A stretch of 64,000 bases of DNA from CAXQZM01 sp964228455 (GTDB lineage: Bacteria; Pseudomonadota; Alphaproteobacteria; UBA7985). The position numbers and the translations under genes were made by a program. The notes under the pieces were generated by a model that did not search any database, was not told the DNA's origin, and saw nothing but the letters and a program-made list of their open reading frames with translations. Position 1 is the stretch's first letter, and each line of letters opens with the position of its first letter. The DNA is taken from NCBI GenBank assembly GCA_964228455.1, contig CAXQZM010000071.1, positions 1 to 64,000 of the forward strand, written 5' to 3'. Shown in pieces: positions 7,834 to 16,990 of the stretch.

Positions 7834-10478
7834 TGGGAGGCCAGGTCTTTTAACTCATATAGCTGATCGAGCGCTTCCCGCGGACTTAATGAATCAACAT
7901 CTAAGCCAGCTAGTTTTTTTATTGCGGGGCTACCCTCTGCTGCTTGAACATTTGGTAATGTTAAGCTGAAGAGGGGAAGGTCGTCCTCTAATGCAGTTTT
8001 AGCACTTTTGTCTTTCTCTAGGCGGATCAGCAAATCTTGCGCACGTGCGATGAGAGCGGCCGGGAGTCCGGCAAGCTTTCCAACATGTATTCCATATGAC
8101 CGGTCCGCTGCTCCAGAGGAAATCTTGTGTAGGAAGATAACCTCGCCTTTCCACTCTTTAACCTGAGCACTATGGCAGCTGAGCGTTGGGAGGCGTTCAG
8201 CCAAAGCGGTCAACTCATGATAATGAGTGGCAAACAGAGCCCGGCAATTAATTTTGGTAACCATGTACTCAACGGTTGCCCATGCGATGGATAGGCCATC
8301 ATATGTCGCGGTGCCTCTTCCGATTTCGTCTAGTATTACAAAGCTTTTTGAGGTCGCTTGGTTAAGGATTGTCGCGGTCTCGACCATCTCAACCATGAAG
8401 GTTGATCGACCGCTTGCTAAATCATCTGATGCGCCAACTCTTGAAAACAAACGATCTACCAGACCGATATGAGCAGATTTAGCAGGCACAAAAGCGCCTA
8501 TCTGACACAATATAATTAGTATAGCATTCTGCCTAAGAAACGTTGATTTACCCGCCATATTAGGACCAGTAAGCAACCAGATATTATCCTGAGAGGTGTG
8601 GTTAAGGGAATTAGCAATGAAATCTTCACCAGAGGTTTTTGCAAGCGCTGCCTCTACAACGGGATGACGAGCATCTATGATTTCAAGACATTCTGAGTTG
8701 TCGATTTTTGGACGCACCCAGCTAAGATCTAACGCTAATTGGGCGAGAGCGCTGCTTACGTCAAGGACGGCAAGAGCATCGGCTAACGCAATAAGGCTCT
8801 CCGCATTTTCTAAAATGCTACCTCTCAAGTTATCGAATATCTCTAGTTCGAGCGCCAGCGAACGCTCGGCCGCTGCGCGGATTTTTTGCTCTAGTTCCGT
8901 AAGTTCTATAGTAGTATAACGCTTCGCAGAGGCCAGAGATTGTCGATGGATGAAGCCGGCTTCATTGGCTTCCCCCATTTTGCTAGCATTCACAGAAGTA
9001 ACTTCGATGAAATAACCTAAAACGTTATTATGTTTTATTTTTAGCGAGGAAATGCCTGTTTGTGCAGAGAGAGCTGTTTGTAATTCCGAGATGAGGATTC
9101 TAGATTTGTCTCGAAGAGCACGTTGTTCATCTAGTCTGATGTCGAATCCAGGACGAACAAAACCACCATCACGAGCCATAACTGGCACTTCATCTTGAAG
9201 CGCCTCTGTCAAGCTTGATGCTAAGGCGTCAAAGTTACCTAAATCATCTAAGCAAGAGCTAAGTTCTTTAGCGAAAGGCACGCTGTCATCAGCTAAGTTT
9301 AATTTTTTCCTTAGAGTGCTCGTCTGCTTCAAGGCAATGGCCATGGCTAGAACGTCCCTTGGCCCACCTCTGCCTAACGATATTCTCTGCATGGCTCGCG
9401 CTATATCGGGCAGAGAGCGAAGGTGTTCACGCACATCTTGTAAGAGCTTTGGCCTTTCTAGAAAGTAAGCCACACTATCCTGACGAGCCAAAATTATCGT
9501 CGCGTCCGCGCTTGGTTGTGCCAATCTATCTGACAAAAGTCTCGCCCCTGCCGCCGTAACCGTTTGATCGATTGTAGCGAGGAGAGATCCAGCACGTTTT
9601 CCGTCTAATGCCCGACTTAATTCTAAGTTTCTTCGGGTAGCTGCATCGATATTTAATTGGGTGTCACGTAAATTCTGATGCAGGCGCTTAATTATTGGTG
9701 TTGATGCTTTCTGGGTTAAATTAACATAGTCAAGTAGAGCACCTGCAGCAGATATTTCTGCCCGGCTAAAGTCTCCAAGCACTCGGAGATCGGATAACCC
9801 AAACGTCTTTTTTAAGTGAGACTCCCCTGCCGTAGACGAGAATCTAGATGATGGCTGTGGTGTCAGCTTCGTCTTTTGGGCACTAAAAATTTCGCTAAAG
9901 AATGGATTTTCCAGAAGTGCGTCAGATATTAGTATCTCTCCAGGATCAATCTGAGCAAGAATGGCCTCTAAATCTGCAACAGCCATTGGGTGGGGTAAGG
10001 GCTGTACCTCAAATTTCCCAGTTGATAGGTCGATCCAGGAAAAGGCGTATTTTCCTGCCGCATAGCCAAGAGCAGAGAGAAAAGTAGATTGACCAGAATT
10101 AAGAAAAGAATCTTCTGTTAAGGTTCCCGGTGTAAGAATGCGCACGACTTCGCGATTAACAACGGCTTTAGACCCTCTGCGTTTTTTAGCATCCGCTGGA
10201 TCTTCAGTTTGCTCACAAAGGGCAACCTTGTGACCTGCCTCTATTAGTTTTGCTAAATATTGATCTACGCTGTGATGTGGCACGCCGCACATTGGAATTG
10301 GGTCTCCCTTGTGTTGCCCGCGTTTCGTTAAAGCTATATTTAGGCAGGATGCAGCCGTTACGGCATCATCAAAAAAAAGCTCATAAAAGTCTCCCATCCT
10401 GTATAGCAAAAGACAATGTTCATGCGATTTTTTAACTCGCAAGTACTGTTCCATCATAGGTGTTGGGGTTGTAGCCAT
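7830..10478 (-). CDS. mutS: DNA mismatch repair protein MutS
   Basis: An 882-residue mismatch-recognition ATPase. The N-terminal mismatch-binding domain has a GDFYELFFDDA block containing the Phe-x-Glu reader motif; connector, core and clamp domains follow. The C-terminal ABC-type ATPase carries Walker A GPNMAGKST and Walker B FVILDEIGRGT. I chose the ATG at 10478 (MATTPTPMMEQY) because an AAGGAG ribosome site sits five bases ahead of it. A longer frame exists from a TTG at 10505, but nothing supports that start. It is the first gene of the minus-strand mutS-glnD-murJ-trpS run and diverges from the malic enzyme gene. Confidence 0.97.
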   Translation of the reverse strand: MATTPTPMMEQYLRVKKSHEHCLLLYRMGDFYELFFDDAVTAASCLNIALTKRGQHKGDPIPMCGVPHHSVDQYLAKLIEAGHKVALCEQTEDPADAKKRRGSKAVVNREVVRILTPGTLTEDSFLNSGQSTFLSALGYAAGKYAFSWIDLSTGKFEVQPLPHPMAVADLEAILAQIDPGEILISDALLENPFFSEIFSAQKTKLTPQPSSRFSSTAGESHLKKTFGLSDLRVLGDFSRAEISAAGALLDYVNLTQKASTPIIKRLHQNLRDTQLNIDAATRRNLELSRALDGKRAGSLLATIDQTVTAAGARLLSDRLAQPSADATIILARQDSVAYFLERPKLLQDVREHLRSLPDIARAMQRISLGRGGPRDVLAMAIALKQTSTLRKKLNLADDSVPFAKELSSCLDDLGNFDALASSLTEALQDEVPVMARDGGFVRPGFDIRLDEQRALRDKSRILISELQTALSAQTGISSLKIKHNNVLGYFIEVTSVNASKMGEANEAGFIHRQSLASAKRYTTIELTELEQKIRAAAERSLALELEIFDNLRGSILENAESLIALADALAVLDVSSALAQLALDLSWVRPKIDNSECLEIIDARHPVVEAALAKTSGEDFIANSLNHTSQDNIWLLTGPNMAGKSTFLRQNAILIILCQIGAFVPAKSAHIGLVDRLFSRVGASDDLASGRSTFMVEMVETATILNQATSKSFVILDEIGRGTATYDGLSIAWATVEYMVTKINCRALFATHYHELTALAERLPTLSCHSAQVKEWKGEVIFLHKISSGAADRSYGIHVGKLAGLPAALIARAQDLLIRLEKDKSAKTALEDDLPLFSLTLPNVQAAEGSPAIKKLAGLDVDSLSPREALDQLYELKDLASQ

Positions 10479-10482
10479 CAAA

Positions 10483-10488
10483 CTCCTT
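10483..10488 (-). promoter_or_regulatory. Ribosome binding site deciding the mutS start
   Basis: On the minus strand AAGGAG lies 4 nt before the G of TTTGATGGC, four to five bases from the ATG at 10478. This favours that ATG over the in-frame TTG nine codons upstream, which would place this sequence inside the coding region. Confidence 0.75.
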
Positions 10489-10568
10489 TTAGATGGATTA
10501 ACCAACGGATTGAAAGGGTTATGAATGGATAAATTTAGTTTTACTAGCTACAGTCGTTTAAATTATGT

Positions 10569-10581
10569 CACAACGGTTGTG
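10569..10581. promoter_or_regulatory. Palindrome in the mutS/maeB divergent spacer
   Basis: CACAACGGTTGTG is a perfect inverted repeat (6-base arms around one central base), 48 bases before the malic enzyme ATG and 91 bases from the mutS ATG. Its position in a divergent promoter region suggests an operator, but no known consensus is recognised. The 123-150 bases between the two genes show nothing else certain. Confidence 0.35.
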
Positions 10582-10628
10582 CGGCTATTGAGGTATTTTC
10601 GAAACCGTTTTGGCGATAGCTACTAATC

Positions 10629-12884
10629 ATGACTGATCAGCACGACCAATTAAAAATAGATGCCTTAGCTTTTCATGCGGAAGGGCGTCCTGGAAAGTTG
10701 GAAGTTACCGCGACAAAGCCTCTAAGCACCCAACGAGACCTATCATTGGCGTATTCGCCAGGTGTGGCCCATCCTTGTTTAGAAATTAAGGAGAATCCAG
10801 AGGCAGCCTATGAGTACACCGCAAAATCCAACACTGTGGCTGTAATATCAAACGGAACTGCGGTTCTTGGGCTTGGCAATCTAGGAGCTCTGGCTTCAAA
10901 GCCTGTTATGGAGGGAAAGGCGGTTCTTTTTAAACGCTTCTCAGATATTGATGGGTTAGACGTAGAGGTTGCTACCGAAGATGTAGACGCATTCTGTGAA
11001 GCTGTGAAATTAATTGCTCCATCGTTTGGCGGCATAAACTTGGAGGACATTAAGGCTCCAGAGTCGTTTTTGATCGAAGAGCGATTAATCGAAGATTGCG
11101 ACATTCCTGTAATGCATGACGATCAGCATGGAACGGCAATAATTGCGGCTGCGGGGATGCTTAACGCCCTGCATGTAACCGGCAAGACACTACAAGAGAT
11201 TAGATTGGTTGTTAACGGCGCCGGCGCTGCTGCCTTATCATGTGTTGCACTTCTTAAGACTATGGGACTCCCGTCAGAAAAGGCGATTTTGTGTGATTCT
11301 AAAGGTGTGATCCATAAAGATCGAACCGATCTAAATCAGTGGAAGTCAGCTCACGCGGTGGACACACCATATCGAACACTTGCAGAGGCAATGGTCGGAG
11401 CGGACGCTTTCTTTGGTCTCTCTGTGAAGGACGCAGTAGACGAGAGCATGGTAGAGTCTATGGGCCCACGTCCGATTATTTTTGCCATGGCTAATCCGGA
11501 TCCTGAAATTCTACCTGAGGCGATAAAAGCGGTGCGAGATGACGCCATTATTGCCACCGGCAGATCAGACTATCCCAACCAAGTTAACAATGTTCTCGGG
11601 TTTCCATACATTTTCAGGGGTGCACTCGATGTTCGTGCAACGCGAATTAATGAGGAGATGAAGGTTGCTGCGGCCGAAGCTTTAGCAAAGCTTGCTCGAA
11701 AGGCTGTCCCAGACGAAGTTGCCGATGCTTACGGTCGCAAGCTTTCTTATGGACCTGAATATATTATACCTGCTCCGTTTGACCCCCGATTAATTGTCGC
11801 TATTCCCAGAGCTGTGGCTGAAGCCGCTATGAGAAGCGGGGTCGCTCGCAAGCCAATAGCTGACATGGCATCGTATGAGTCTGAATTGGCCTCCCATTTG
11901 GATCCTTCCCATGCAGCCATTCAAGCTCTTTATAATCGGGGCAAAGGAAAGGATTTGACCTTTGTTTTTGCTGAGGGAGAAGAAGATCGTGCCATGCGCG
12001 CTGGGGCGGAGCTGGTAGCTAACGGCTTAGGTAAGGTGAAGATAGTTGGCCGAGAGCGCGTGATAAGGGAAAACGCGGCAGCAGCAGGATTAAGCTTAGA
12101 TGACCTTAAGATTGTTAACGCAAAAATAACGCCAGACCAAAATAAAGTTTACTCAGATTATTTATATAACCGTCTAAAGCGTCAAGGTTTGATGCAACGT
12201 GACGTCGAGCGTATGGTTAACACTGACCGAGTAATCTACGGCGCGGCAATGATAGCGGCGGGCGATGCAGATATCATGATAACAGGAATGACGCGCTCCT
12301 TCAGGCAATGTCTAAATACCCTTGATCAAGCCCTCGATACTCAGCTGAATCAAATTCAGTTCGGCTACTCTATGCTGATGGATAAGGGCCGCACGGTTTT
12401 TATTGGAGATACTATAGTTCATGATACGCCAACTGGCGCAGAGCTTGCACAAATCGCTAAACAATTAGCGACCGTGGTGCGCGATTTAGGCCATGAGCCG
12501 AGAGTTGCTCTCTGCTCATATTCTAATTTTGGGCAAACACCCACAGATAGGACAGCAGCGATTAATGAAGCGATCGCAATCCTCGACAGCGAAAAACCTG
12601 ACTTTGAGTATGATGGAGAAATGCAGGTTAATGTTGCTTTAAATTATGATTTGATTGAGCGGTCTTTTCCATTCTGTCGTCTTTCAGGGCCTGCTAATAT
12701 TTTGATTATGCCTTCTTTAGATGCAGCTAATATAGCGGGTAAAATGCTGGAGGAATTTTCATCCGGCACTGTAATTGGTCCTGTTCTCCAAGGCTTTGAG
12801 AAGCCTGTCAGGATTATACCATTAAACGCCACGGTCCAACAAATCACCCATGTCGCTGCGTTAGCGGCAGCGGAGGTTTCATGA
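10629..12884 (+). CDS. maeB: NADP-dependent malic enzyme with phosphotransacetylase-like domain
   Basis: A 751-residue MaeB-type enzyme that oxidatively decarboxylates malate to pyruvate, making NADPH. The N-terminal malic enzyme part (about 1-430) has LAYSPGVAHPC, the substrate/metal region VMHDDQHGTAI, and an NAD(P)-binding loop VVNGAGAAALS. The C-terminal ~320 residues resemble phosphate acetyltransferase (FAEGEEDRAMRAG onward). In MaeB proteins this domain is regulatory, probably sensing acetyl-CoA. It is transcribed divergently from mutS and is followed by a coupled pterin dehydratase gene (ATGA overlap). In the same window BKACE-type catabolism would consume acetyl-CoA, but a functional link is not shown. 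Confidence 0.96.
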   Translation: MTDQHDQLKIDALAFHAEGRPGKLEVTATKPLSTQRDLSLAYSPGVAHPCLEIKENPEAAYEYTAKSNTVAVISNGTAVLGLGNLGALASKPVMEGKAVLFKRFSDIDGLDVEVATEDVDAFCEAVKLIAPSFGGINLEDIKAPESFLIEERLIEDCDIPVMHDDQHGTAIIAAAGMLNALHVTGKTLQEIRLVVNGAGAAALSCVALLKTMGLPSEKAILCDSKGVIHKDRTDLNQWKSAHAVDTPYRTLAEAMVGADAFFGLSVKDAVDESMVESMGPRPIIFAMANPDPEILPEAIKAVRDDAIIATGRSDYPNQVNNVLGFPYIFRGALDVRATRINEEMKVAAAEALAKLARKAVPDEVADAYGRKLSYGPEYIIPAPFDPRLIVAIPRAVAEAAMRSGVARKPIADMASYESELASHLDPSHAAIQALYNRGKGKDLTFVFAEGEEDRAMRAGAELVANGLGKVKIVGRERVIRENAAAAGLSLDDLKIVNAKITPDQNKVYSDYLYNRLKRQGLMQRDVERMVNTDRVIYGAAMIAAGDADIMITGMTRSFRQCLNTLDQALDTQLNQIQFGYSMLMDKGRTVFIGDTIVHDTPTGAELAQIAKQLATVVRDLGHEPRVALCSYSNFGQTPTDRTAAINEAIAILDSEKPDFEYDGEMQVNVALNYDLIERSFPFCRLSGPANILIMPSLDAANIAGKMLEEFSSGTVIGPVLQGFEKPVRIIPLNATVQQITHVAALAAAEVS

Positions 12885-13129
12885 AAGTGGACGGATGGAA
12901 AATAGTCTCTTCAGGAGACGCAATGGAGAGGGATTTTGAATTTGAAAACTTTGCTGAGGCATGGACCTTTATGTGTCGTGTGGCCGCGCATGCAGAAGCT
13001 ATGGACCATCACCCCGAGTGGACGAATATCTACAACCGGGTTCACATTCGTTTAACAACTCATGATATGGCGGGTCTGAGTAAATTAGATCAAGAACTAG
13101 CGGAAAAAATTAACTCTTGTATTAATTGA
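12881..13129 (+). CDS. 4a-hydroxytetrahydrobiopterin dehydratase (PCD/DCoH family)
   Basis: An 82-residue small protein with the family signature HAEAMDHHPEWTNIYNRV and a C-terminal LTTHDMAGLSKLDQELA stretch. It dehydrates 4a-hydroxy-tetrahydropterins, recycling the cofactor of aromatic amino acid hydroxylases, and also prevents pterin side products. Length is slightly short for the family (about 95-100), with the N-terminus trimmed. The ATG overlaps the maeB stop, so it is translated with maeB. Its last 8 bases overlap the end of the convergent enolase-superfamily gene. No phenylalanine hydroxylase gene is present here. Confidence 0.88.
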   Translation: MKVDGWKIVSSGDAMERDFEFENFAEAWTFMCRVAAHAEAMDHHPEWTNIYNRVHIRLTTHDMAGLSKLDQELAEKINSCIN

Positions 13130-14246
13130 AATAGATAATGGGTTCGCCCACTAAGGCTGGATTTGGTTCAAATCCAATGCCAGGCAGTTGAGGCGGTTGC
13201 AAACGACCAAGGGTAGCATCAACATCATTCGATAGTTCACCAAGGCTAGTTTTAACCAATGGCCGTGTATCGAGCGCCCCACTAAGCATTGAACCCGGGG
13301 TTGATGCAGCAACTTGCAGGATTGCTGAAAGTGAAATTTCGGCACCCCAGGTATCTTGGATGGACATGGTTAGTCCTGACGAGGCGCAGAGGGCCCGTTG
13401 AGTTACGCAGCGGGAAATCCCACCTTGTTTTCCAAGCTTGAGATTAATACCATCACAGGCCTCCAGCTGAATAGCTAGGCCAACATCGCCATCAGTTTGC
13501 GCCAACTCATCTAACATTATTGGATAGGGGCAAAAATCGCGCAGCAACAAGGTCTCACCCCAAGTTGCACAGGGGGCCTCTAATACGAAATTAAGATTCT
13601 CGGGCAACAATGCAAAAAGCTGCTTTGCTTGATCTAATGTTAGACTACCATTTGCATCAACCAGGAAAAAATCATCAGGTTGGCTATGGCGAAGAACGGT
13701 CGTTAGCCTTTTGGCCTCCATTGAGGGTCCACCGGCGTTTAGTGCAGCGCCAATTTTAATCGAGTGGTGAGTGAAACCAAGATCAGAATGTCTTCTAACG
13801 GAATTAAGCATCTTTTCAGGGCTATCGCTACTAATTGAAGAAATACTTGGGACGTTGTCGCACATTAACCCACCAATTAGCTCATAGACCGGGGCACCCT
13901 CAGCCTTTCCGGCAAGATCCCAAACTGCAATGTCTATTGCTGATTTTGCAGCCGCTTGCCCTGCTAAAACAGAGTCCATTTTTGCATAGACTGTACTGGG
14001 ATCCCTGGGATCGAGTCCAAGCAAATTGGGAGATAATTCTATGATGGCGGCCAAAACCCCAGCTGGATGCCCTTCTATGTAAGTGCCTCCAAATGGACAA
14101 GACTCACCCCAGCCTAATAAGCCTGTGTCCGTTTTCAAGCATACAATTGTTGTTTTAAACGAAGTAAATTCTCTACCACCAGACAGTTTATATACCCCCG
14201 GGTATGGAAGATCTTTTTGAAAGACCTCTATACCGGTGATTTGCAC
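13122..14246 (-). CDS. Enolase-superfamily enzyme, proline-derivative racemase/dehydratase-like
   Basis: A 374-residue mandelate racemase/muconate lactonizing enzyme relative. The N-terminal capping domain (GWGESCPFGGTY) is followed by the barrel. Metal ligands are visible as D197 (LVDANG), E223 (LEAP) and D246 (MLDE). Acid/base lysines are at K164 (SIKIG) and K270 (NLKLGKQGG); the first Lys of the usual KxK motif is Ser162. The pattern resembles cis-3-hydroxy-L-proline dehydratases and hydroxyproline-betaine epimerases as I remember them. It is the last gene of the carnitine-type operon and starts with GTG immediately after the caiD-like stop. A racemase for a quaternary-ammonium substrate (for example D/L-carnitine or a betaine) is an inference; the exact substrate is unknown. 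Confidence 0.75.
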   Translation of the reverse strand: MQITGIEVFQKDLPYPGVYKLSGGREFTSFKTTIVCLKTDTGLLGWGESCPFGGTYIEGHPAGVLAAIIELSPNLLGLDPRDPSTVYAKMDSVLAGQAAAKSAIDIAVWDLAGKAEGAPVYELIGGLMCDNVPSISSISSDSPEKMLNSVRRHSDLGFTHHSIKIGAALNAGGPSMEAKRLTTVLRHSQPDDFFLVDANGSLTLDQAKQLFALLPENLNFVLEAPCATWGETLLLRDFCPYPIMLDELAQTDGDVGLAIQLEACDGINLKLGKQGGISRCVTQRALCASSGLTMSIQDTWGAEISLSAILQVAASTPGSMLSGALDTRPLVKTSLGELSNDVDATLGRLQPPQLPGIGFEPNPALVGEPIIYFN

Positions 14247-15029
14247 TTAACGGCCTCTCCAAACTGGATCGCGCTTTTCCGCAAAAGCCTTGAATCCTTC
14301 TAAACCATCCTCGGAGTTGTATAGCTTATCAACCGTGGGAAGCTGAGATTTAGTTACTCGATTCATTGTATCTTGGAATCTTGCTCCTTCAGCCTCGCGA
14401 ACGGTTTCCTTAATTGCCTGGAATACAAGCGGTGGTCCGCTTGCAAGGAGGTCAGCTACATCATTTACTTTAGCCTCTAAAGCCTGACCGTCAGATAGAG
14501 ATTCGTTAACAAGGCCCCATCGAACAGCCTCTTCACTGCTCATCCAGCGTCCAGTTAGAAGCATATCCATTGCAACATGGTAGGGAATTCGCTTCGGCAG
14601 CTTTATTGACGCAGCGTCTGCTAAAGTACCAGCGCGAATTTCGGGCAATGCAAAGGTTGAAGCGCTGGTGCAGTATATTAAGTCGCAAGAGATCATGAGC
14701 TCAAAGCCTCCACCAACAGCCATCCCCTCTACCTGAGCGATAATGGGCTTATTCATGTCTCTTAATTCTTGAAGACCAGCAAAACCCCCAACTCCATAAT
14801 CTCCAACTACAGAATCCCCATTCGCCGCTGCTTTGAGGTCCCAACCAGCAGAAAAAAACTTTTCTCCGGCTGTTTTCACTATGCAAACTCGTGACGTTTG
14901 ATCGTCGCGGAATGCCTTGAAGTGCTTACCCATTTCCTGGCTAGTAGAAAGCGCAATCGCATTAGCTTTTGGTCTATCCAGAGTAATTGTCCAGATTCCA
15001 CCTCGCTTGGTTGTTGTGACTTCATTCAT
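14247..15029 (-). CDS. CaiD-like carnitinyl-CoA dehydratase (crotonase family)
   Basis: A 260-residue crotonase. It shares with E. coli CaiD the stretches EKFFSAGWDLKAAA, GGFAGL and the C-terminal AFAEKRDPVWRGR, much more than general enoyl-CoA hydratases do. The two catalytic glutamates expected for the fold are at E110 (GGGFEL) and E130 (FALPE), almost the CaiD numbering. The likely reaction is reversible hydration of crotonobetainyl-CoA to L-carnitinyl-CoA. The ATG at 15029 has a GGAGAG ribosome site and overlaps the end of the CoA-ligase gene. Together with the upstream dehydrogenase and BKACE genes this points to gamma-butyrobetaine/carnitine catabolism. A different short-chain hydroxyacyl-CoA substrate remains possible. 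Confidence 0.82.
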   Translation of the reverse strand: MNEVTTTKRGGIWTITLDRPKANAIALSTSQEMGKHFKAFRDDQTSRVCIVKTAGEKFFSAGWDLKAAANGDSVVGDYGVGGFAGLQELRDMNKPIIAQVEGMAVGGGFELMISCDLIYCTSASTFALPEIRAGTLADAASIKLPKRIPYHVAMDMLLTGRWMSSEEAVRWGLVNESLSDGQALEAKVNDVADLLASGPPLVFQAIKETVREAEGARFQDTMNRVTKSQLPTVDKLYNSEDGLEGFKAFAEKRDPVWRGR

Positions 15030-16990
15030 GAGGGCTCTCCTAAAATAAACATTGCGTCGGCGGCTATTGCATCGGCTGGTGTTGCAATAAGAGGGTTGAT
15101 GTCTAACTCCAACACATCGCCACGCATAATTCGTGTCTGAACTGCCATGAGGGCTTGAATTATTGCTAAACGGTTGGCTGAAGGTCTGCCACGATACCCG
15201 TCTAGGATCTTTGAGATACGAAGCGAGTTTAAGGCCTCTTCTGCTTGGTTTTGATCAAAAGGCAGAAGTAAAATAGCACTATCCTCTATTAGCTCTGCCA
15301 GAATTCCGCCAGAGCCGATAAGCATGTGACCCCCTATTACAGGATCATGAGCTACTCCAACAATGAGTTCTGCGGTTACGTCTTGCACCATTTCTTCGAC
15401 TAGAATTGTGTCAGAAATTTTTGATAACTTGGCAAACACACCGAGTGGGTCAGTCACGTTTAAGGAAACTCCGCCCACTTCAGACTTGTGAAAAAGATCA
15501 ACGGAGACAGCTTTCATAACACAAGGTTTCTTTAGTTCAGTAATTTGATCTACTGATGAAACCAATTGCCCACTAGGAATGGAGATGCCATTGGAAGCTA
15601 GCTCTTGTTTGCTGTCGTATTCCGTCAAAGTGGTTAAGGGTTTCTGTGGTTTAGATAGGTATCGAAATTTCGTACCATGCTGTAGTGCCGCGGCATCAAG
15701 ACCTTCGAGACTTGCCTGCATGCCATGGAGTGGGACTATTCCAACCGAAACGAGCCGCTGCGATAGGTCTTCTGGCATATTTTCCGGGTAAGTAGCCATT
15801 ATGCCCACCCGCGCATCTGAAGCACGCTTAGCATTAATTATACATTCTATCGCAAGCTCAAAGCTTTCAAGATTACCACTTGTTTTTCTAGGCCAGTCGA
15901 AAACAAAGATTGTGAAATTTTGCGGACCTCGGAGCGCTTTAGTGAACGCTGGTGTAAGGGCCTCCGCATTACCCCACTCAAAAGTGTGATAATCAAATGG
16001 GTTAGATACTTTTACTAACGGGTTAAGTGTTTCATCAATGCCTAAGCCATCCATTGATGGAAAGTTGAATCCATAACGGGCGCCAGCATCGGCCATTAAA
16101 CTGGCCTCACCGCCTGAGCAGGATATGCTGAGTAGATCTTTTCCTGTAATTTTACCTCCAAGATGCAGTATTTTGAGCCCCTCTAAAAAGCTTTCGAGTG
16201 AGCGAACACGACCAATCCCGCACCGGTTTAGGAATGCGTCTGCAACACTGTCTGAACCTGAAAGTGAAGCCGTGTGAGAGACGGTTAAGGTTCGGGCTGC
16301 CTTTGTTTCACCTGATTTAAGAGCGATAATCGGTTTTGAACAATCACGAGCAGCTTGGTGGAAGGAAGAAGGATCTCCAAAACCTTCAATATGTAACCCA
16401 ATGGCTGTAACCCGTGGGTCTTCATCCATAGCCGCAATAAGCTCGGACAAACCCAATTGCGCGCCGTTCCCTGCTGCCAGCATGTATGCAATTGGGAGGC
16501 CCCTTTGCTGCATGCTCATACTAATAAGAATATTCGAGGATTGTGTAATCAAGGCCACACCACTTTCGGCCTTATATCCTCCAAGTACGTCTGGCCACAT
16601 CGCCACACCATCTAAATAGTTCACCATTCCATAGCAATTTGGTCCCAGAATTGGCATTTCTCCTGCCGCCTCTAATAGTGTATCTTGTAAGTAAGCACCC
16701 TCTTCCCCAGCTTCTCCAAAACCTGATGCGAAGCATATTGCACCACCTGCACCAAACTGGGCCAATGAGCGTGTGATGTCTATGCTGGCATGACGATTTA
16801 CTGCGACAAAAGCGGCATCGGGCGGATAAGGTAAATCAGTTATTTTCTTAAATTCTGATTTTGGGTTAACGTGCCAAACTGGGCCTTCAAAATTCCACTT
16901 TCTAATTTGGAATAAAACATTTTGCGTCCAAGCGCCCCCAACAATTGCAATAGACTTAGGATGGAGAAGACGTTCAAGTTTCATTGTCAC
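15026..16990 (-). CDS. ADP/NDP-forming acyl-CoA ligase, fused alpha and beta parts
   Basis: A 654-residue single-chain member of the acetyl-CoA synthetase (ADP-forming) family. Order: CoA-binding Rossmann domain (about 1-125, IAIVGGAWTQN), ligase-CoA domain with the phosphorylatable histidine in TVSHTASLSGSD (about residue 240), and a C-terminal ATP-grasp domain with the second conserved histidine in DLFHKSEVGGVSL. Such enzymes interconvert acyl-CoA plus ADP and phosphate with the free acid, CoA and ATP. In this operon the natural guess is activation of gamma-butyrobetaine or crotonobetaine, replacing the AMP-forming CaiC and the CoA-transferase CaiB of enterobacteria. It starts at a GTG overlapping the dehydrogenase stop (GTGA); an ATG two codons later is an alternative. 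Confidence 0.85.
   Translation of the reverse strand: MTMKLERLLHPKSIAIVGGAWTQNVLFQIRKWNFEGPVWHVNPKSEFKKITDLPYPPDAAFVAVNRHASIDITRSLAQFGAGGAICFASGFGEAGEEGAYLQDTLLEAAGEMPILGPNCYGMVNYLDGVAMWPDVLGGYKAESGVALITQSSNILISMSMQQRGLPIAYMLAAGNGAQLGLSELIAAMDEDPRVTAIGLHIEGFGDPSSFHQAARDCSKPIIALKSGETKAARTLTVSHTASLSGSDSVADAFLNRCGIGRVRSLESFLEGLKILHLGGKITGKDLLSISCSGGEASLMADAGARYGFNFPSMDGLGIDETLNPLVKVSNPFDYHTFEWGNAEALTPAFTKALRGPQNFTIFVFDWPRKTSGNLESFELAIECIINAKRASDARVGIMATYPENMPEDLSQRLVSVGIVPLHGMQASLEGLDAAALQHGTKFRYLSKPQKPLTTLTEYDSKQELASNGISIPSGQLVSSVDQITELKKPCVMKAVSVDLFHKSEVGGVSLNVTDPLGVFAKLSKISDTILVEEMVQDVTAELIVGVAHDPVIGGHMLIGSGGILAELIEDSAILLLPFDQNQAEEALNSLRISKILDGYRGRPSANRLAIIQALMAVQTRIMRGDVLELDINPLIATPADAIAADAMFILGEPS

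Noticed and set aside
12881..13129. Loss or truncation of the pterin dehydratase
   Set aside because: The frame is short by some 15 residues but keeps the complete HHPEW active-site region, so it is treated as functional.
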